A DNA stretch of 64,000 nucleotides from CAZBLK01 sp964492715 (lineage in GTDB: Bacteria > Bacillota > Clostridia > Lachnospirales > WRBF01). Below, in pieces: positions 59,872 through 64,000 of the stretch. The translations under genes and the position numbers were made by a program. Each line of letters starts with the position of its first letter. The first letter of the stretch is position 1. The notes under the pieces are model-generated. The model was not told where the DNA came from and did not search any database. It saw nothing but the letters and a program-made list of their open reading frames with translations. Where the stretch lies: NCBI GenBank assembly GCA_964492715.1, contig CAZBLK010000005.1, positions 1 through 64,000 of the forward strand, in the 5' to 3' direction.

Positions 59872-60495
59872 CTAACTGCAATAATCCTGCAAAGCCAAAT
59901 AAAGCTGTTCGTTCCCAGAAACATAAACCCCTGCTTTCAGCCTTCGCAATTCATCGTTTGATAAGGCGTCTATTGGTGTGTCGGTTACTTCCTTTAACCT
60001 TTCACCGTTTATAGGTGTTTCGTAAAACACAGCGACATAACCGTTTTCAATGCCAATAACATAATATTGGTTGCTTTTTCCTTCAACTGTTTTTTGCATT
60101 AAAATTTCTTCTTCAGAAAATTTCAAAATGTCCCAACCGGAAAACGTGTCGGAAAGTTCTTCTTCTGTTAAGCCAATTAAAAAGTACGGCGGAAATTCCT
60201 CTGTTGTTTCTTTATTTCCGTCTTGCTTGTATAAATATGTGTAAACCATGTTTGTAGTTGGTGTAATTTTTGCTATGTTTGCTTGCGGTGGTTGGGCAGA
60301 AACAGTTTGGTATTCCACTGTTTCTTGTGTTTGCGGCTCTGCCGCTTGAACTTGAGCAAGCGTCATTGGCATGTTAAAGGTTTTCTTTGGCTTAAAAATG
60401 TTGTAGCCAACAACAAGCCCCAAAAACAGCAAAACCATTGAAGCCACAATCAAAACAAACAGCTTTATATATTTACTGCGCTTTTTTTCTTCCAT
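59872..60495 (-). CDS. BofC-like membrane-anchored protein
   Basis: The 207-residue protein has one N-terminal membrane segment (LFVLIVASMVLLFLGLVVGY) and a C-terminal domain that looks like the BofC C-terminal domain: FSGWDILKFSEEEILMQKTV, YYVIGIENGYVAVFYETP and DALSNDELRRLKAGVYVSG. In Bacillus BofC controls sigma-K checkpoint signalling from the forespore. GGAGGTG is before the ATG. The identity is by pattern only. Confidence 0.7.
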   Translation of the reverse strand: MEEKKRSKYIKLFVLIVASMVLLFLGLVVGYNIFKPKKTFNMPMTLAQVQAAEPQTQETVEYQTVSAQPPQANIAKITPTTNMVYTYLYKQDGNKETTEEFPPYFLIGLTEEELSDTFSGWDILKFSEEEILMQKTVEGKSNQYYVIGIENGYVAVFYETPINGERLKEVTDTPIDALSNDELRRLKAGVYVSGNEQLYLALQDYCS

Positions 60496-60660
60496 TACAA
60501 TGCACCTCCGCTTATATAATTTCCATTTTTTTGGAAATTATACTGACGAAGGATATGATTGGATAAAAAACTTTAAAACCTTGCGACTCTGTCCCAAACC
60601 CTACCACTTTTGAAAAAGTGGACAAAACTTTTATTTTTGTGACACTCACGAATTTGTTTG

Positions 60661-62250
60661 TTACATGTTCAGCAATTTTGCTACTTTGCCACCAAAAGGC
60701 ATCAGCAAAATATCTTCTCTTTTAATTCCACCAATTGCAAGCATTAGCAAGAAGTAAACTAAAATACCACCAAAAATTGAAACTACTGTTGCAATTAAAG
60801 TGCTTTCCAACAACAAATAAATGCCGTAATAAAAAACATAGCACGAAACACCCATTACAGCAGAAGCTATCAAAGGCTTAGCAAACACGCCCATAAAATC
60901 AAGCTTTAGCTTTGTTGTTTTGCACAGCGCAACAGTGTTTATTAAAGAAGCAACGGCGTAGCACGCAATTGTGCTTAAAACAGCGCCGTAAATGTTTATT
61001 TTTGGGTCAGAAATTAAAAAGTAGTTTAGCGAAATTTTAACGACAGCACCAACCAGTGCGGCAATTACCGGAATATACGTCTTTCCCATTCCTTGCAAAA
61101 TTCCTGTTACAATTTGTGTAAGTGCCAAAAAGCCAATGCTTACAGCCCCAATTTTTAAAAGCATTCCGCCCTCTGGGTAGCTTGGGTAAAGCATCATTAA
61201 AATTTGGTCGCTTAAAACGCCCATGCCGACAGCAGCAGGAATTGACAAAATCATTGCAAGCCTTAACGCAACGCCAATTTTTTTGTGCATGTTTTCTGTG
61301 TCTTTTAAAATAGCCGACGAGGCAATTGTTGGAACAGAAACAGTTGCAAGCGCCGTTGAAATTGAGACAGGAAGCGTTGTTAAAACAACATATTTTCCAG
61401 TAAGCTGCCCATAAAGCTCTTTTACACGCTCCATTGTAAAAGCTCCGCTTGCAACAAGCCTGTCAATAACCATACCTGTGTCTATTAAGTTTGTAACACT
61501 AAAAATTGCAGTGCCCAAAATAATTGGGACTGCTGTACCAAAAAGCTCCTTTATAATTTCGCCGTTTTTTTCGTTTATATCATTTGTGCTTTTTTTCATT
61601 CGCTTTTTAAACACAGGGCGCACTATATAATAAATTATAACAATTGTTATTAGCCCAAAAAATGCACCTATGCCTGTGCCTGCTGTTCCGCCGGCAGCCC
61701 CTAGAGGAACGCTCACTTTAACAAGTATGTAAGCAAGGTAAACGCTGAAAACTGCATTAAAAATTTGCTCAATAATTTGTGAAATAGCTGTTGGCACGGT
61801 GTTTTTCATTCCTTGAAAATAGCCACGAAAAACAGCCATCACAGCAACAATTAAAACAGTTGGTGAAAGTGCAACAACTGAATAGTAGCTTTCTGGTGAG
61901 CGAAACTTTTCTGTGTAAGGCCCAGCAAATAAAAAAAGTAAAGCCGAACAAATAGCACCCACAATAAAAGCAACCAAAAGTGAAACACGAAAAACCTTGT
62001 GTGCATCATTGTGCCTGCCAAGAACTATTCTTTCTGAAACCATTTTTGAAATTGCGGCAGGAAGCCCTGCTGATGAAATGATAAAAAACAAGGTGTAAAG
62101 GTTGTACCCAAGCGCATAAATTGAGTTGCCCAAGTCACCAATAAGATTTGTAAGCGGTAATCTATATAAAAACCCAATAAAACGAACGACAAGACTAGCA
62201 GCGGCCAAAATTGCGGCTTGTTTAACGAATGAAGGCTTTTTTTCTGACAT
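60661..62250 (-). CDS. SpoVB/MurJ-like flippase family protein
   Basis: The 529-residue protein has about 14 membrane segments and belongs to the MOP superfamily: SFVKQAAILAAASLVVRFIG, LYRLPLTNLIGDLGNSIYAL, and VMAVFRGYFQGMKNTVPTAI. This is the SpoVB/YtgP subgroup, involved in lipid-linked precursor export during cortex or wall synthesis. GAGGTG is 5 bp before the ATG. Confidence 0.85.
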   Translation of the reverse strand: MSEKKPSFVKQAAILAAASLVVRFIGFLYRLPLTNLIGDLGNSIYALGYNLYTLFFIISSAGLPAAISKMVSERIVLGRHNDAHKVFRVSLLVAFIVGAICSALLFLFAGPYTEKFRSPESYYSVVALSPTVLIVAVMAVFRGYFQGMKNTVPTAISQIIEQIFNAVFSVYLAYILVKVSVPLGAAGGTAGTGIGAFFGLITIVIIYYIVRPVFKKRMKKSTNDINEKNGEIIKELFGTAVPIILGTAIFSVTNLIDTGMVIDRLVASGAFTMERVKELYGQLTGKYVVLTTLPVSISTALATVSVPTIASSAILKDTENMHKKIGVALRLAMILSIPAAVGMGVLSDQILMMLYPSYPEGGMLLKIGAVSIGFLALTQIVTGILQGMGKTYIPVIAALVGAVVKISLNYFLISDPKINIYGAVLSTIACYAVASLINTVALCKTTKLKLDFMGVFAKPLIASAVMGVSCYVFYYGIYLLLESTLIATVVSIFGGILVYFLLMLAIGGIKREDILLMPFGGKVAKLLNM

Positions 62251-62281
62251 TTTTCACCTCAATATTGCAAAAATTCAAAGG

Positions 62282-62390
62282 TATAGCAATTTGAGTTTTT
62301 ATAGTCACCAATCCATTTTGCGGCAAAAATATTGAACGCTTCAGCGATTTTTTGACACAAAATGGTGAACTGTTTATTCAAATTGCAATA
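62282..62390. repeat. Family A palindromic repeat (opposite orientation)
   Basis: 109 bp starting TATAGCAATTTGAGTTTTTA and ending TGTTTATTCAAATTGCAATA. Confidence 0.85.
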
Positions 62391-62553
62391 TTTACTGTAC
62401 TTACAGCAATGTCGCCTTAACTGCCTATGGCTTGCGTGTGGCAGTATCGTTAAAAGGCGGCATTGATGTAATAAAAAAACCTTCCATTTTTTAACAAATG
62501 AAAGGTTTTTGCTTATAATCATCTATATTTAATGCTAAGCAAAAAACACTGGA

Positions 62554-62754
62554 TTATGAGCGAGCAACGTTCGCAGCTTGTGGCCCTTTAGCTCCTTGTA
62601 CAACTTCAAACGTAACCTCTTGACCTTCTTCAAGTGTCTTAAAACCATCTGCATTAATAGCTGAGAAGTGTACGAAGACGTCATCTTCGCCTGGTACTGA
62701 AATAAATCCAAAGCCCTTTTCTGCGTTAAACCATTTTACTGTTCCTGTCTTCAT
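62554..62754 (-). CDS. csp: Cold shock protein
   Basis: A 66-residue CspA-family protein with TGTVKWFNAEKGFGFISV (RNP1) and DVFVHFSAI (RNP2). It binds single-stranded RNA as a chaperone. AGGAGG is 7 bp before the ATG. Confidence 0.95.
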   Translation of the reverse strand: MKTGTVKWFNAEKGFGFISVPGEDDVFVHFSAINADGFKTLEEGQEVTFEVVQGAKGPQAANVARS

Positions 62755-62952
62755 TTTTGTTTCCTCCTAGAATAAAAAAAAATTAACTTTGTAACATGTC
62801 AAAGGATATCATATAAGAATGTTGATGTCAACATTTTTTTTAGCAAAATATGAAAAAATTTTATTAAAAATTTACAGTGAGTTGTAAAAATATCACATTA
62901 AATGTCGCAATTTGTAATTAGTTTTATTTGAAACTAAAGAACAAAACAAACA

Positions 62953-62981
62953 TTGACATGTTATTAACTTAACAATGATAT
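62953..62981 (+). promoter_or_regulatory. Promoter of the FAD oxidoreductase gene
   Basis: TTGACA at 62953-62958 and TGATAT at 62976-62981, spacer 17 bp. A TGTGT...ACACA inverted repeat lies downstream near 62990-63008 and could be a redox-regulator site. Confidence 0.55.
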
Positions 62982-63095
62982 AAAACAATTGTGTTAATTT
63001 TTATACACATTTAAAATTGTTGTATATTATGATACAATTGTGTAATATCAAATGTGTAATGCAAGACATACAGCTTTTTACTTAGAGGTGGACTA

Positions 63096-64000
63096 ATGAA
63101 AAATATTTTTGTAACTATAGATGGAAAAAACTTAATAGGGCATGAAGATGACACAATTTTGCAGCTTGCGTCACAAAACGGAATTTTTATACCTACACTT
63201 TGTAACGACGAAAGGGTAAAGCCAAGTGGTGCTTGCGGAATTTGCGTAGTTGAAGTTTTGGGCAACCCAAGGCTTTTGCGTGCGTGCGGAACAAAAATTG
63301 CAGACGGAATGGTTGTATCAACTAATTCTGAAAACGTTCTTGCTTCACGTAAGGCTACTTTAGAACTTTTGCTTTCCGACCACACGGGCGACTGCCAAGC
63401 ACCATGCCTTACAGCTTGCCCAGCAGAAACCGACTGCCAAGGCTACGTTGGGCTGATTGCAAACGGAGAATATGAAGAAGCTATAAAGCTTATAAAAGAA
63501 AAAATTCCGCTGCCAGCGTGCATAGGCAGAGTTTGCCCACACCCATGCGAAAAAGCTTGTAGGCGTGGGCTTGTGGAACAACCAATAAGTATTGCAGCAC
63601 TAAAATATTTTGCGGCGGATAAAGACCTTTTAAAGGACAAGCCTTTTGTGCCACAAGTTAAAGCGGCTAAAGGAAAAAGCGTTGGAGTTGTTGGCGGAGG
63701 CCCTGGGGGGCTTTCGGCGGCGTACTTCTTGAAAATAGAAGGGCATGACGTAACTGTTTATGACGGAATGGAAAAAATGGGCGGTATGCTTAGGTATGGA
63801 ATTCCAGAATACCGCTTGCCACGAAATATAATTGACAAGGAAGTTTCTATAATTGAGAAAATGGGCGTTAAGCTAGTTAACAGTGTAACAGTTGGGCGTG
63901 ATGTTTCATTTGACGAGCTTAGGGCTAAACATGATGCGTTAGTTGTTGCAATTGGCGCATGGAAAAGCAGTCTGCTTCGTTGCAAAGGCGAGGAGCTTTT
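63096..64000 (+). CDS. Iron-sulfur FAD oxidoreductase (partial)
   Basis: Starts at ATG 63096 after AGAGGTGG and runs out of the window. N-terminal region is a NuoG/HydA-type [2Fe-2S] ferredoxin domain (TLCNDERVKPSGACGICVVE... RACGT). Then Cys-rich segments DCQAPCLTACPAETDCQGY and CIGRVCPHPCEKACRRGLVE, which are typical of the glutamate synthase beta-like iron-sulfur domain, then the FAD Rossmann motif VGVVGGGPGGLSAAYFLK. This fits NAD(P)H-dependent flavoproteins that pair with hydrogenase, formate dehydrogenase or glutamate synthase. The partner lies outside the window. Confidence 0.88.
   Translation, partial: MKNIFVTIDGKNLIGHEDDTILQLASQNGIFIPTLCNDERVKPSGACGICVVEVLGNPRLLRACGTKIADGMVVSTNSENVLASRKATLELLLSDHTGDCQAPCLTACPAETDCQGYVGLIANGEYEEAIKLIKEKIPLPACIGRVCPHPCEKACRRGLVEQPISIAALKYFAADKDLLKDKPFVPQVKAAKGKSVGVVGGGPGGLSAAYFLKIEGHDVTVYDGMEKMGGMLRYGIPEYRLPRNIIDKEVSIIEKMGVKLVNSVTVGRDVSFDELRAKHDALVVAIGAWKSSLLRCKGEEL

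Noticed and set aside
62990..63060. Rex operator before the FAD oxidoreductase gene
   Set aside because: The inverted repeats only loosely resemble the TTGTTAA-type consensus; kept as a note with the promoter.

Overview
The window looks like a chromosome segment of an anaerobic, endospore-forming, low-GC member of the Clostridia (Bacillota). The evidence is a spoVA block, the dipicolinate synthase pair spoVFA-spoVFB, CotF-type coat proteins, YhcN, BofC-like and SpoVB-like proteins, a Bcd-EtfB-EtfA electron-transfer block, a glgC-glgD pair, S-layer-homology proteins, a long clostridial SRP RNA, and strong GGAGG ribosome binding sites. I cannot name the species from the sequence.

Region 1-15756. 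After about 1.2 kb of chromosome carrying a broken gene, a mobile element runs from 1204 to 15756. It is bounded by a 19-bp direct repeat, one copy of which forms the 3' end of ychF. It carries a RelB/YoeB-type toxin-antitoxin pair, an iteron-like intergenic region, a large protein with a possible sliding-clamp fold, a tandem winged-helix Rep-like protein, a secreted SLH protein, an XRE regulator, an operon of two related Cys-rich proteins plus an ECF sigma factor fused to a membrane segment and an outer domain, a serine recombinase, a DUF2958 protein with an in-frame amber stop, an excisionase and a tyrosine integrase. I see no relaxase or conjugation apparatus, so it looks like an integrated plasmid-like or mobilizable element.

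Region 15737-31180. This is mainly sporulation and housekeeping: ychF, YhcN-like lipoprotein, an AbrB/SpoVT regulator, spoVAA-AB-AC, an M15 peptidase gene, spoVAD, an MFS pump, a toxin/immunity-like remnant, an ECF sigma/anti-sigma pair, a diiron ferritin-like protein, a FliK-like protein and the SRP RNA gene.

Region 31300-43000. A three-gene ABC exporter operon, bcd-etfB-etfA, a TldD/PmbA peptidase pair, a methyltransferase and a MocR-type regulator.

Region 43000-64000. Several GNAT acetyltransferases, a P-loop kinase-like protein, another methyltransferase, tRNA-Arg(CCT), rpsT, an SLH protein, a G5/LysM protein, CotF-type coat genes, an SDR/HxlR divergent pair, spoVFA-spoVFB, glgC-glgD, BofC-like and SpoVB-like genes, a cold shock gene, and the start of an iron-sulfur FAD oxidoreductase that runs off the window.

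The host part is sprinkled with several families of short palindromic, MITE-like repeats. Some of them supply the last codons of genes (the broken gene at the left edge, the MFS pump, the secreted protein at 29862). The joint presence of dipicolinate synthesis (spoVFAB) and dipicolinate import (spoVA) gives a coherent spore picture. The most unusual material is in the mobile element.
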